Positions 21,982-28,369 of a stretch of 28,369 nt of DNA are shown here, in pieces. Positions within the stretch are counted from its first letter, which is position 1; each line of letters opens with the position of its first letter. The stretch comes from an uncultured Oscillospiraceae bacterium (GTDB lineage: Bacteria > Bacillota > Clostridia > Oscillospirales > Oscillospiraceae). The stretch spans positions 1-28,369 of the forward strand of contig CAKUHJ010000008.1 in NCBI GenBank assembly GCA_934655935.1. The letters run 5' to 3'. The notes beneath the pieces were generated by a model. That model ran no database searches, was not told the DNA's origin, and saw only the letters and a list, made by a program, of their open reading frames with translations. Position numbers and translations under genes: made by a program.

Positions 21982-23172
21982 TCAATCACACGTCTGGCCT
22001 TCATCCGCGTCCCTTCTGCCGGGCCGCGCTTCCTGCTTCTCCAGCAGAAGCCTGTAAAGCGCCGGCGAGAAGGAGAATTCCCGCATCAGCGCCTCTACCT
22101 CCCGCAGCGCCTGCTCGCGCACCGCGCGCGGAATCACCTCCTTCCGCACGGCGCGCAGAAGCAGGTTCTTCGGCGTGTGCGAAAGGTCGATAAACTCCAG
22201 CAGCTGCGTGCGGTAGCCGCAGTACTGCAGGAGGTTCGCACGGATCGCGTCGGTTGCGAGCGCACTGAAGCGCTCGCGCACAATGCCGTAGCGCGAAAGA
22301 ATCGGGAGCGTGCCCGGCTGCATCTGCCCGTTGAGCTCATGCTGGCAGCACGGAACGGAAAAAATCATCCGCGCGTTCCAGCGGATCGCGTTGTAAAGCG
22401 CGTAGTCCGTAGCTGTATCGCAGGCATGGAGCGTCATCACCAGGTCCACGCGGAACGGCGCCTGCCAGGCGCCGATGTCGCCAAGCTCGAAGCGCAGGCC
22501 GTCGTAGCCGTACTTTCTGGCCGCCGCGTTGCATTTTTCAATCACGTCCGCCTTGAGGTCCAGCCCGACGATCCTTGCGCGCACGCCGCGCAGCACGGTC
22601 AGATAATAATAAACCACAAACGTCAGGTAGGACTTTCCGCACCCGAAGTCGATCACATTCAGCTCCTCCGGCAGCTGTCCGCGCAGCGCGTCGTCCAGGA
22701 GCTCCAGAAAGCGGTTGATCTGGCGGAACTTGTCGTACATACTTCGCACGACCCCGCCGTCCTTTGTAAAAACGCCCATATCCACCAGCGGCGGCACATC
22801 CGCGCCCTCGGCGATCAGGTACCGCTTTTCCCGGTTGTGCTGCGGCGCGGCGGCCTGTGCCTGACACGCAACGCGCTTATAGGAGCACGCGCCCTTCCTT
22901 GACACAAGCACCCGGTGCTCAAAGCCCTCCGACCAGGCGTTGAGCTGCAGAAACTGCCCCTCCAGCGCCATGCAGGCGGCCTCAAGCGCCTCCGGCGCAA
23001 GATTCTCGTGAAAAACCTGCGTCGCCGTATAGCGGCTGAGCTGGAAGCCGGCCTGCTTTTTTTCCGCCGTCAGCTTGCGGCAGGCCGCCTGCGGCTGCGC
23101 AGGCTTACTGAAGATCAGGCGGAACGGCTCCGCCGCAAAAATCCGCGCAAGCGCGCCCCTCCAGTCATCCAT
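21982..23172 (-). CDS. class I SAM-dependent methyltransferase (GSTCD-like), 396 aa
   Basis: Rossmann methyltransferase domain in the second half: motif I NVIDFGCGKSYLTFVVYYYL at residues 172-191, acidic end of strand 2 IVGLDLK, LRFELGDIG, and MTLHACDTATDYALYNAI, followed by FSVPCCQHEL. This VPCCQH signature and the layout match a family of poorly characterised methyltransferases related to eukaryotic GSTCD/METTL25 proteins, probably acting on RNA or protein. The N-terminal ~150 residues are a separate, less conserved domain. It overlaps the dnaC-like gene by 8 nt and so is the last gene of the DUF2156-to-methyltransferase operon. Substrate unknown. Confidence 0.88.
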   Translation of the reverse strand: MDDWRGALARIFAAEPFRLIFSKPAQPQAACRKLTAEKKQAGFQLSRYTATQVFHENLAPEALEAACMALEGQFLQLNAWSEGFEHRVLVSRKGACSYKRVACQAQAAAPQHNREKRYLIAEGADVPPLVDMGVFTKDGGVVRSMYDKFRQINRFLELLDDALRGQLPEELNVIDFGCGKSYLTFVVYYYLTVLRGVRARIVGLDLKADVIEKCNAAARKYGYDGLRFELGDIGAWQAPFRVDLVMTLHACDTATDYALYNAIRWNARMIFSVPCCQHELNGQMQPGTLPILSRYGIVRERFSALATDAIRANLLQYCGYRTQLLEFIDLSHTPKNLLLRAVRKEVIPRAVREQALREVEALMREFSFSPALYRLLLEKQEARPGRRDADEGQTCD

Positions 23173-24154
23173 GTGCGCACCTCAGCTTCAGGCGAATGTC
23201 CTCGCCGCAGAATTTATAAAGCGTGCAGCAGCCCAGCAGCCGCGAGGCAATCTGCGCGCTGTAGCGCCGCTCCAGATCGCCGACGGGAAGATTGGTGGAA
23301 ACAATTGTCGGCCGGCTCTCCGTGATACGGGTGTTGAGCAGCTGATAAAGCGCGGAAACCGTCATCTGCGTGGTCATTTCCGTTCCCAGATCGTCCAGAA
23401 TCAGAAGCTCGCAGACAAAATAGCGCGCCGTGCGGTCCACATCCTCCCGCGGGCGGAATTTTTGCTCCTCAAAATCGGAAAACAGCGCCTCCGCCGTCAC
23501 ATAGCAAACCGAAAAGCCCCGTTCCGCCACGGCTCTTGCAATGCAGCCGGACAGGAAGGTCTTTCCAAGTCCCGTCGCGCCCATGAACAGCAGCGACTCC
23601 GCCTGCGGCGTAAAGCTCTGCGCATAGCGCACGGCGTCGGTATAGGTCTTTTTCATCAGCGTGCGCGGACTTGTGCCAAGCTTGGGGTCAAAGCTGTCCG
23701 GGTAGAGCTCCAGCCGGAATTTTTCAAAGCTCTCCCGCGCGCCGCCAAGCTCGCTGGAAAGCTCCTTTTTCTGCTCCTGCCGGCAAAGCTCCCGCAGGCA
23801 TTCGCACATGGCCGCGCCGACATAGCCGCTGCCGCCGCAGTGCGGACAGATCGGCGTCACGCTCAGATCGTCCGCGTCGACGCCCTCGGCCTGCAGAAGC
23901 CAGTCGCGCTCCTGCTGCAGGGCCAGATTTTCCTTCCTGAGCTCGGCGACGGCCTCCTCCGGCCCCTGCGCGGCGCGGAAGGCCGCGGCGTAAACCTTCG
24001 CCGCGGTTTTTTTCAGCTCCGTATCAATCTGCCGCAGCCGCGGAAGACGCGCATAAATGGCGGCAATGCGCGCGCGGCTGTCGCGCTCGTTTTGCTCGCG
24101 CGCGCTTTCCAGCCGCGCCTGCGCTCTTTGCAGAACGGCGTCGGTATAGGCCAT
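23165..24154 (-). CDS. DnaC/DnaI-like helicase-loader ATPase, 329 aa
   Basis: AAA+ ATPase of the DnaC/DnaI/IstB group, expected to load the replicative helicase. N-terminal ~90 residues are a charged helical, partly coiled-coil region; then a zinc-binding-like CPHCGGSGY...CEC (Cys103, Cys106, Cys117, Cys119); Walker A GATGLGKTF at residues 192-200; Walker B ELLILDDLGTE; sensor-1-like PTIVSTNLP; and an arginine-finger-like SRLLGCC. ATG at 24154 is 7 nt after AAGGAGG, which is formed by the last codons of the DnaD gene; the in-frame GTG at 24160 is too close. Coupled to the DnaD gene before and the methyltransferase after. Confidence 0.93.
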   Translation of the reverse strand: MAYTDAVLQRAQARLESAREQNERDSRARIAAIYARLPRLRQIDTELKKTAAKVYAAAFRAAQGPEEAVAELRKENLALQQERDWLLQAEGVDADDLSVTPICPHCGGSGYVGAAMCECLRELCRQEQKKELSSELGGARESFEKFRLELYPDSFDPKLGTSPRTLMKKTYTDAVRYAQSFTPQAESLLFMGATGLGKTFLSGCIARAVAERGFSVCYVTAEALFSDFEEQKFRPREDVDRTARYFVCELLILDDLGTEMTTQMTVSALYQLLNTRITESRPTIVSTNLPVGDLERRYSAQIASRLLGCCTLYKFCGEDIRLKLRCAHG

Positions 24155-24156
24155 GC

Positions 24157-25074
24157 TCACTCCTCCTTGTTCAGAAGCCGCTGAACTGCGGCGCGCTCAA
24201 GCTCTGTCAGCTCGTCGTTGTGATGCTGCGCGCCGTAGCCGGGCCGGGCCGCGGCGGGCTTTGCCGCAGGCGCGCGGTCGCCGCGCGCAATGTCCGCGAG
24301 CGTCGTAAGCCCCTGCTCATGCCAGCTTTTGAGAATGGAATTGAGATACGGCCACTTGAGGCCGCCGGTGTTCATGCAGGTCTTCTCATAGGCCAGGGCA
24401 ATCTCCTCCTCGCCGAAGCCCCACTCCAGCCAGGAAAGCGCAAGCTTTTCCTCGCTCGGCGTCAGGCGGCGGTCCTCCACGCCGAGAATATGCTTCACGC
24501 GCGAAAGCGCGCTGCGCCGTTTGAGCTGCGTCTGCATATATACGGCGGCGCGCTCCATGGTGTCGACGCCTTGGTCGGCCCAGCGGTAGGCCTCGCGCTC
24601 GATCATCCGGAGCGAGGGCGCGCGCGAAATGCCGCGGACGCGCTGGCTTTCGATGCAGTAATTGATCAGAATGGAGATGACCTCCGGCGCAAGGCCAAGA
24701 TAGCGGTAGATTCCGAGCAGCGTTTTCAGCTCCTCGTTGGAAAGAAGCCGGCCCAGCCTTCTCTGCGTCTCGCCGACGATGGCGGGAAATTCCGGATTGG
24801 ACGCGGTTTCGCGCAGAACGTCCTGCTCGGTATAAACCGGCGGCTGCGACGCGTCCAGCTTTTTTTGTTCCTGCGGCGGCTCATAGAGCCCCAGCTGCCG
24901 CAGAAGCGCCAGCGCCAGCTGTGCGCGCTCCGCGCTCATGGCGCACTGAGTCTGCGCCGCGTCCGGCGTGCGCCCGGTTTTCAGGCAGAGGTACAGCAGC
25001 GCCGCGTCCGGATTGCCCGCGGCAATCAGGCGCTCGGCCTCCGAGGAGGGAATGGAAAGCGGATAATCTGTCAT
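24157..25074 (-). CDS. DnaD/DnaB-domain replication initiation protein, 305 aa
   Basis: Primosomal protein of Firmicutes. N-terminal winged-helix-like part (residues ~1-75), then two DnaB_2/DnaD domains: one around EELKTLLGIYRYLGLAPEVISILINYC and one around LTPSEEKLALSWLEWGF through YLNSILKSWHEQG, which is the canonical YxxxIxxxW DNA-binding motif. The C-terminus is a charged, Ala/Pro-rich tail. Co-encoding with a DnaC/DnaI-like loader is the usual arrangement in Clostridia. ATG preceded by GAGAGGAGC; 12 nt after the GNAT gene. Confidence 0.93.
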   Translation of the reverse strand: MTDYPLSIPSSEAERLIAAGNPDAALLYLCLKTGRTPDAAQTQCAMSAERAQLALALLRQLGLYEPPQEQKKLDASQPPVYTEQDVLRETASNPEFPAIVGETQRRLGRLLSNEELKTLLGIYRYLGLAPEVISILINYCIESQRVRGISRAPSLRMIEREAYRWADQGVDTMERAAVYMQTQLKRRSALSRVKHILGVEDRRLTPSEEKLALSWLEWGFGEEEIALAYEKTCMNTGGLKWPYLNSILKSWHEQGLTTLADIARGDRAPAAKPAAARPGYGAQHHNDELTELERAAVQRLLNKEE

Positions 25075-25086
25075 TGTGCGCTCCTC

Positions 25087-25875
25087 TCATTCCAGGCCGA
25101 AGGCCGCATAGACCTCCGGCAGGCGCTCCGCCTCGTCCAGCCAGCGCGCCATCGCGTAGCAGTCTCTTCCGCCGGGACCTCTGACATGAAGCGCCTCCTG
25201 CGGCAGCGCCTGCGCAAGGGCCGGCAAAAAGCCCGCATCCGGCAGAATTTCATCCACATACGTCTTTCCTGCGCACATCCGCACGGCGGCGCAGCCATAG
25301 CGCCCGTCCAGCGTCAGCGCGTAGAAGCCGCCCTCCGCCGTCTGCAGCCGAAGCTCCGGCAGCGAGTAGCGCACATGCGGCACGTCATAAAGAAGCGTCT
25401 CGCGAAGGCCCGCATATTCTGCCGGGGTGATCGGGTCCGCCTTGCCGCGCGGGCGGGGCGCCGGCAGGTCCTGAATCTGCGCGGTGCGCTGCGGCGCAAA
25501 GCCCATGCGCGCATAGCTCTGCGCCAGGGCCTCGCTTGCCGGGCACAGAAGCAGGCACGCTATGCAGCGCTTCTTCAGCTCCTTTTCCGCATAGGCCAGA
25601 AGCGCGCGGCAAAGGCCCTTCCCCCGCGCCTCCGGGCGGGTATTGACGGCGTAAAGATAGGCCGCGCGTACGCTGCGCTCCGCCGCGACAATCGTCTGGC
25701 TGAGGGCAAACACGCTTGCCTGAAGCACGCCGTCCTCCTCCGCGGCAAAGCCCAGCGCCTGCGGATAGAGCGTGCGGAAAAAATCCTCCGCGTCCTGCGG
25801 CGTATCGTCAAAGCTCAGAAGCCACAGCTGCTTCAGCTGCGGAATATCGTCCTTTCCGGTTTTCCGAAAGCGCAT
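25087..25875 (-). CDS. GNAT-family N-acetyltransferase, two-domain, 262 aa
   Basis: N-terminal GNAT domain (residues ~1-140): AAYLYAVNTRPEARGKGLCRALLAYAEKEL contains the RxxGKG/L acetyl-CoA loop and YARMGF is the typical terminal strand. The second half (residues ~150-260) looks like the degenerate second domain of Eis-like acetyltransferases, ending in a short helix. Substrate unknown. It starts 1 nt after the DUF2156 gene, with its ribosome binding site (GGGGG) inside that gene. It lies between a second acyltransferase-fold gene and the primosome genes. Confidence 0.88.
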   Translation of the reverse strand: MRFRKTGKDDIPQLKQLWLLSFDDTPQDAEDFFRTLYPQALGFAAEEDGVLQASVFALSQTIVAAERSVRAAYLYAVNTRPEARGKGLCRALLAYAEKELKKRCIACLLLCPASEALAQSYARMGFAPQRTAQIQDLPAPRPRGKADPITPAEYAGLRETLLYDVPHVRYSLPELRLQTAEGGFYALTLDGRYGCAAVRMCAGKTYVDEILPDAGFLPALAQALPQEALHVRGPGGRDCYAMARWLDEAERLPEVYAAFGLE

Positions 25876-25876
25876 C

Positions 25877-26773
25877 TCAAAGCCCCCGTTCCTCGGCCAT
25901 ATACTTTGCCAGAAGCAGCGTCGGCTGGTAGGACTCCTTCGCGCGGCGAAGGCCCTCCTCGCCCATATCGTCCTCCCGGTTCAAAAACTCCACCTCCGGG
26001 TAAAGCGAGGCCACCAGGCGGGAAAATTCGCGGTTGATCATGGCGTAGGCGCCGTTGATATCCGGGAAGGCCTTCTCGAAGCAGACGTCGTAATAGCGCT
26101 CGTTCATCCGCGCGCCCATCGAAAAGCCCAGAACCTTCCCCTCCTCCAGGAGCATCAGCCCGTCCATATGCGTGCTTGCAAACGCGTCAAAGGCCCGGGC
26201 AATGGCGGCCTGCTCCTGCCGCAGTTCCTCGCCGATTTCATGCATGGCATACCATTGCGCGGCCATCTGCCGGCAAAGGCCGATGTTCTCCTGCGTGATG
26301 CGCTGGGTGGTAAAGGAAGGATGCTCGGCCTCAAAGCGGTTGCAGTGGTTGCGCTTGGCCTGCAGCTTTTTTCCGTGCAGCTGCGTCAGCTCCTCCACGG
26401 TATAGATATAATCGAACGAATCACGGTAGGGCGTAAAGGAGAAGCGGTCCGGCCAGAGCGCCTCCAGCTCTGCGCGTTTTTCCTCCGTCACGCCGCGAAG
26501 ACATGCGCGCGCGCCGCGCGCGTGCGCGTCCTCCAGCACGGCCTCCAGCGCCGGGCGGACGTCTCCTGTGCCGGCAGGGTAAAGATAGACCTCGCGCGCG
26601 CCCTGCCGCAGCCGCTGGGTGACGAAGCCCTCTGCCAGCGCGACCTGCCCGTAATAGCACTCCCAGAAATAGATGTTATGGAACGTATCGTCCGCGCCGG
26701 GAAGCGCGGCCTTGTATAAAATCGGGTAAATCCAGGCATAGTCCTCAACCGTCGGCGCGTGAAACTGCAGCAT
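25877..26773 (-). CDS. DUF2156 family protein (LPG synthetase C-terminal-like), 298 aa
   Basis: Soluble double-GNAT-fold protein related to the catalytic domain of MprF-type aminoacyl-phosphatidylglycerol synthases and Fem transferases. Diagnostic features are YIYTVEELTQLHGKKLQAKRNHCNRFE in the middle and EFLNREDDMGEEGLRRAKESYQPTLLLAKY at the end. It lacks the membrane flippase part of MprF, as usual for this family. Actual donor (aminoacyl-tRNA or acyl-CoA) is unknown. First gene of a five-gene minus-strand operon with its own promoter carrying a palindrome. Confidence 0.9.
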   Translation of the reverse strand: MLQFHAPTVEDYAWIYPILYKAALPGADDTFHNIYFWECYYGQVALAEGFVTQRLRQGAREVYLYPAGTGDVRPALEAVLEDAHARGARACLRGVTEEKRAELEALWPDRFSFTPYRDSFDYIYTVEELTQLHGKKLQAKRNHCNRFEAEHPSFTTQRITQENIGLCRQMAAQWYAMHEIGEELRQEQAAIARAFDAFASTHMDGLMLLEEGKVLGFSMGARMNERYYDVCFEKAFPDINGAYAMINREFSRLVASLYPEVEFLNREDDMGEEGLRRAKESYQPTLLLAKYMAEERGL

Positions 26774-26822
26774 ATCAAAACCTCATTCCAGATTAGTCTT
26801 TTGTTTTTGTCTTTTGTTTTTT

Positions 26823-26852
26823 ATTATAACACAGCTGTCAAACGATTGACAA
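26823..26852 (-). promoter_or_regulatory. sigma-A promoter of the DUF2156-to-methyltransferase operon
   Basis: Minus strand TTGTCA (26852-26847), 18 nt, TATAAT (26828-26823). The leader is A-rich with repeated ACAAAA units (26776-26820). Confidence 0.65.
26836..26851. promoter_or_regulatory. palindromic operator candidate in the divergent region
   Basis: TGTCAA-ACGA-TTGACA, a perfect 6+4+6 inverted repeat covering the -35 and the spacer of the minus-strand promoter. A bound dimer would occlude it, and it lies about 55 nt upstream of the divergent deacetylase gene. Confidence 0.45.
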
Positions 26853-26904
26853 TCTGATTCTGATTTTCCCGCCCGCCTCATAGAATAAGGCGGGGGTGTT
26901 GCCG

Positions 26905-27705
26905 ATGAGACGATTCAGACGATTTTTGCGCCGCAACGCGAGGCTGGCGCTGGCTGCGGGCGCGGTGCTGGCCTTCTGCGCGGCGCTGCCGATCATGGCG
27001 GCGAAAAGCCGCGCGCTTCCGACCGGTTCCTGGGGCCTGAGCTTCCGCAGCGAGGGAACGCCGCCGGTCGGGAACGCCTCGGAGCAGGAGCTGGCCCGCT
27101 ATGACGCCGCCTTCCGTGCCCGGACGGAGGAAAAGGTTCTCTTTCTGACCTTTGACGCCGGCTATGAGGCGGGCTATACGGCCTCCATTCTTGATACGCT
27201 CCGCGCGCACGGGGTGAAGGCGGCGTTTTTCGTGGTTGGAAACTATCTTGAGCAGAACCGGGAGCTTGTCCAGCGCATGCAGCGCGAGGGGCATATTGTC
27301 GCCAACCACACCTATCACCATTACGACATGTCAAAAATCTCCGACCCGGAGGTGTTTGAAAAGGAGCTTGCGGACGTTGCCGCGCTCTATCAGGACGTCA
27401 CCGGCCAGCCGATGCCGAAATACTATCGCCCGCCGCAGGGTATTTACAGCGAGCAGAACCTGCTTCAGGCCCAGGCGCTCGGCTACCGGACCGTCTTCTG
27501 GTCGCTGGCCTATGTGGACTGGTATCAGGACGACCAGCCCTCGCACGAGCTGGCCTTTCAGAAGCTCGTGCCGCGCATCCATCCGGGCGCGGTGGTGCTG
27601 CTGCATTCCACCTCAAGGACCAACATGGAAATTCTTGATGAGCTTCTGAGCAAATGGGAGGCCCTGGGCTACCGCTTCGGAACGCTCGACGAGCTCTTTT
27701 CGTAA
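26905..27705 (+). CDS. PdaA-like polysaccharide deacetylase, 266 aa
   Basis: NodB-domain de-N-acetylase closest in look to PdaA, which makes muramic-delta-lactam in the spore cortex. N-terminal basic segment plus hydrophobic helix (LALAAGAVLAFCAALPIMA) for membrane anchoring or export. Motif 1 is TFDAGYEAGYT, retaining the first Asp and matching the PdaA form (TFDNGYENGYT) in which the second Asp is lost. Motif 2 is NHTYHH (metal His pair), motif 3 YRPPQG, and the C-terminal HPGAVVLLHS. Start at ATG 26905 with GGGGG 8 nt upstream; in-frame GTG (26896) and TTG (26899) overlap that site. Implies an endospore former. No clear sigma-A promoter; a sporulation sigma factor would be expected. Confidence 0.92.
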   Translation: MRRFRRFLRRNARLALAAGAVLAFCAALPIMAAKSRALPTGSWGLSFRSEGTPPVGNASEQELARYDAAFRARTEEKVLFLTFDAGYEAGYTASILDTLRAHGVKAAFFVVGNYLEQNRELVQRMQREGHIVANHTYHHYDMSKISDPEVFEKELADVAALYQDVTGQPMPKYYRPPQGIYSEQNLLQAQALGYRTVFWSLAYVDWYQDDQPSHELAFQKLVPRIHPGAVVLLHSTSRTNMEILDELLSKWEALGYRFGTLDELFS

Positions 27706-27777
27706 CCATTTCCGCGCGCCGGCATAACATGGAATGAGCGAGCGATCACGCTACGTTATATTTCAGGAGGTTTCGTT

Positions 27778-27909
27778 ATGTCTTGTAATTCTTCCGGAAT
27801 TTGTGCCTTCGGCAACAGCTGGTGGTGGATCATTGTGCTTCTGATCGTCTTTGTCATCTGGAACGGAAACGGCAGCAGCTGCGGCTGCGAAGGCGGCTGC
27901 GGCTGCTGA
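27778..27909 (+). CDS. 43-residue Cys-rich single-span membrane miniprotein
   Basis: A short gene with an excellent ribosome binding site (CAGGAGG, 7 nt before the ATG) and a strong terminator just after it. The protein has three parts: a polar N-terminus with two Cys (MSCNSSGICAFGNS), one hydrophobic helix starting with three Trp (WWWIIVLLIVFVIW), and a Gly/Cys tail with four Cys in CGCEGGCGC. The layout resembles the tiny YjcZ-like membrane proteins associated with sporulation, but those lack this Cys tail, so family membership is uncertain. It lies right after a PdaA-like gene. The tail could bind a metal or be cross-linked; this is inference. Confidence 0.7.
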   Translation: MSCNSSGICAFGNSWWWIIVLLIVFVIWNGNGSSCGCEGGCGC

Positions 27910-27926
27910 GCGGCTCCGCGTTACAT

Positions 27927-27959
27927 GGGGAGCGGCGCCGCCGCTCCCCTGAATTTTTT
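27927..27959 (+). terminator. intrinsic terminator after the miniprotein gene
   Basis: GGGGAGCGGC / GCCGCTCCCC, a 10-bp perfect stem with a 3-nt loop, then TGAATTTTTTC with a six-T run. It begins 18 nt after the miniprotein stop codon. Confidence 0.85.
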
Positions 27960-27960
27960 C

Positions 27961-27989
27961 TTGCGCTTTCGCAGGCGCGGCATTATAAT
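27961..27989 (+). promoter_or_regulatory. sigma-A promoter of rpiB
   Basis: TTGCGC (27961-27966), exactly 17 nt, TATAAT (27984-27989). The ribosome binding site AAGGAGG lies 8 nt before the ATG at 28024. Confidence 0.7.
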
Positions 27990-28023
27990 AGACGCAGAAT
28001 CAATTCCCAAGGAGGATTTGCAT

Positions 28024-28314
28024 ATGAAAGTCGCGCTTGCCTGCGACCACGGCGCATACGATTTAAAGGAAGCCATCAAGGAGCATCTGAAAGCCCGCGG
28101 CTTTGAGCCGGTCGACTTCGGCTGCTATGACAAAACCAGCTGCGATTACCCCGACTTTGCCGCCAAAGCGGCGCGGGCCGTCGCCGGCGGAGAATGTGAG
28201 CGCGGCATTGTCACCTGCACCACCGGCATCGGCGTGTCCATCGCTGCAAATAAGGTCCGCGGCGTCCGCTGCGCGCTGCTGGACAACCCCATGTCCGCGC
28301 GCGTGGCGGTATAG
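28024..28314 (+). CDS. rpiB: ribose-5-phosphate isomerase B, C-terminally truncated (96 aa)
   Basis: Interconverts ribose 5-phosphate and ribulose 5-phosphate, which would feed ribose from the nucleoside hydrolases into the pentose phosphate pathway. Present: CDHGAYDLKEAI with the substrate-binding Asp8 and His9, DFGCYD, DYPDFA, and the loop with catalytic Cys65 (TCTTGIGVSIAANK; most relatives read CGTGIG). The family continues after xSARxTRxHN for ~50 more residues, including the His/Asn of the HNxAN motif. Here the similarity stops after SARV (about 28305) and a TAG follows two codons later. No frame downstream resumes the family sequence. Either the gene is broken or the sequence is joined wrongly near the window end. 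Confidence 0.85.
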   Translation: MKVALACDHGAYDLKEAIKEHLKARGFEPVDFGCYDKTSCDYPDFAAKAARAVAGGECERGIVTCTTGIGVSIAANKVRGVRCALLDNPMSARVAV

Positions 28315-28369
28315 CGGTTGCCGAGCGGCGTGGATTTTGCCACAAGCACCAGCACGAACGAGCCGTTGC
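28306..28369 (-). other. unrelated coding-like fragment at the window end
   Basis: Read on the minus strand from the window edge, 28369-28306 gives an open, coding-like stretch NGSFVLVLVAKSTPLGNRY. It resembles C-terminal regions of Gram-positive HlyD-type efflux adaptors by eye only. The frame then runs into rpiB antisense. It may be foreign sequence joined to rpiB. Confidence 0.25.

Noticed and set aside
26878..26886. CATAGAATA as a SigK/SigE-type -10 for the PdaA-like gene
   Set aside because: It would place the start site on the ribosome binding site (gggggt at 26892), leaving no leader, and no matching -35 was found.
1..28369. tRNA genes, CRISPR arrays, insertion sequences, prophage or toxin-antitoxin genes
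   Set aside because: Looked for T-loop GGTTCGAATCC-like strings, regularly spaced repeats, transposase or integrase motifs and small paired ORFs; none found.

Overview
The window comes from a GC-rich (roughly 60% by eye) low-molecular-complexity Firmicute chromosome, most likely a Clostridia / Oscillospiraceae-type gut anaerobe. The grounds are a DnaD-domain protein beside a DnaC/DnaI-like helicase loader, a CarD-family regulator, Gram-positive style lipoproteins, strong GGAGG ribosome binding sites, sigma-A promoters often with TGn-extended -10 boxes, and a PdaA-like deacetylase typical of endospore formers. No tRNA, rRNA, CRISPR array, transposase or phage gene was seen. All calls come from reading the sequence; no database search was run.

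Layout. 1-780: an AT-richer edge with a GNAT-like gene and the first bases of a following gene. 783-5825 (minus strand): a deoxynucleoside catabolism cluster tdk-deoC-deoD-deoB-cdd, followed by a BMP-family nucleoside-binding lipoprotein with its own promoter. 5892-6437 (minus): queH (queuosine synthesis), divergent from 6604-8340 (plus): adenine deaminase. 8429-11479 (minus): a Na+-dependent NSS-family transporter and a DUF2207-like membrane protein. 11764-18683 (plus): a second BMP lipoprotein, an ABC nucleoside transporter (one double-domain ATPase, two permeases) and two tandem nucleoside hydrolases. 18684-18940: an unusual intergenic element with inverted ends, then an EamA/DMT exporter. 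19884-26773 (minus): CarD; deoxynucleoside kinase-murI; and a five-gene unit DUF2156-GNAT-DnaD-DnaC-methyltransferase. 26905-28314 (plus): PdaA-like deacetylase, a 43-residue Cys-rich membrane miniprotein, and an rpiB that is cut off near its C-terminus close to the window end.

Functional theme. About half of the window is one nucleoside-scavenging island. Lipoproteins and an ABC importer should bring nucleosides in. Nucleoside hydrolases or DeoD phosphorylase release bases. Adenine deaminase and cytidine deaminase remove amino groups. DeoB and DeoC send (deoxy)ribose phosphate to central metabolism. Tdk and the deoxynucleoside kinase salvage nucleosides to nucleotides.

The most interesting leftovers are the 18.76-18.93 kb inverted-end element, whose right arm recurs at 8.39 kb; the Cys-rich miniprotein; a 15-nt word shared between the untranslated regions of the two BMP genes; two palindromic operator candidates; a gene whose ribosome binding site points to an ATA start; and the rpiB junction.
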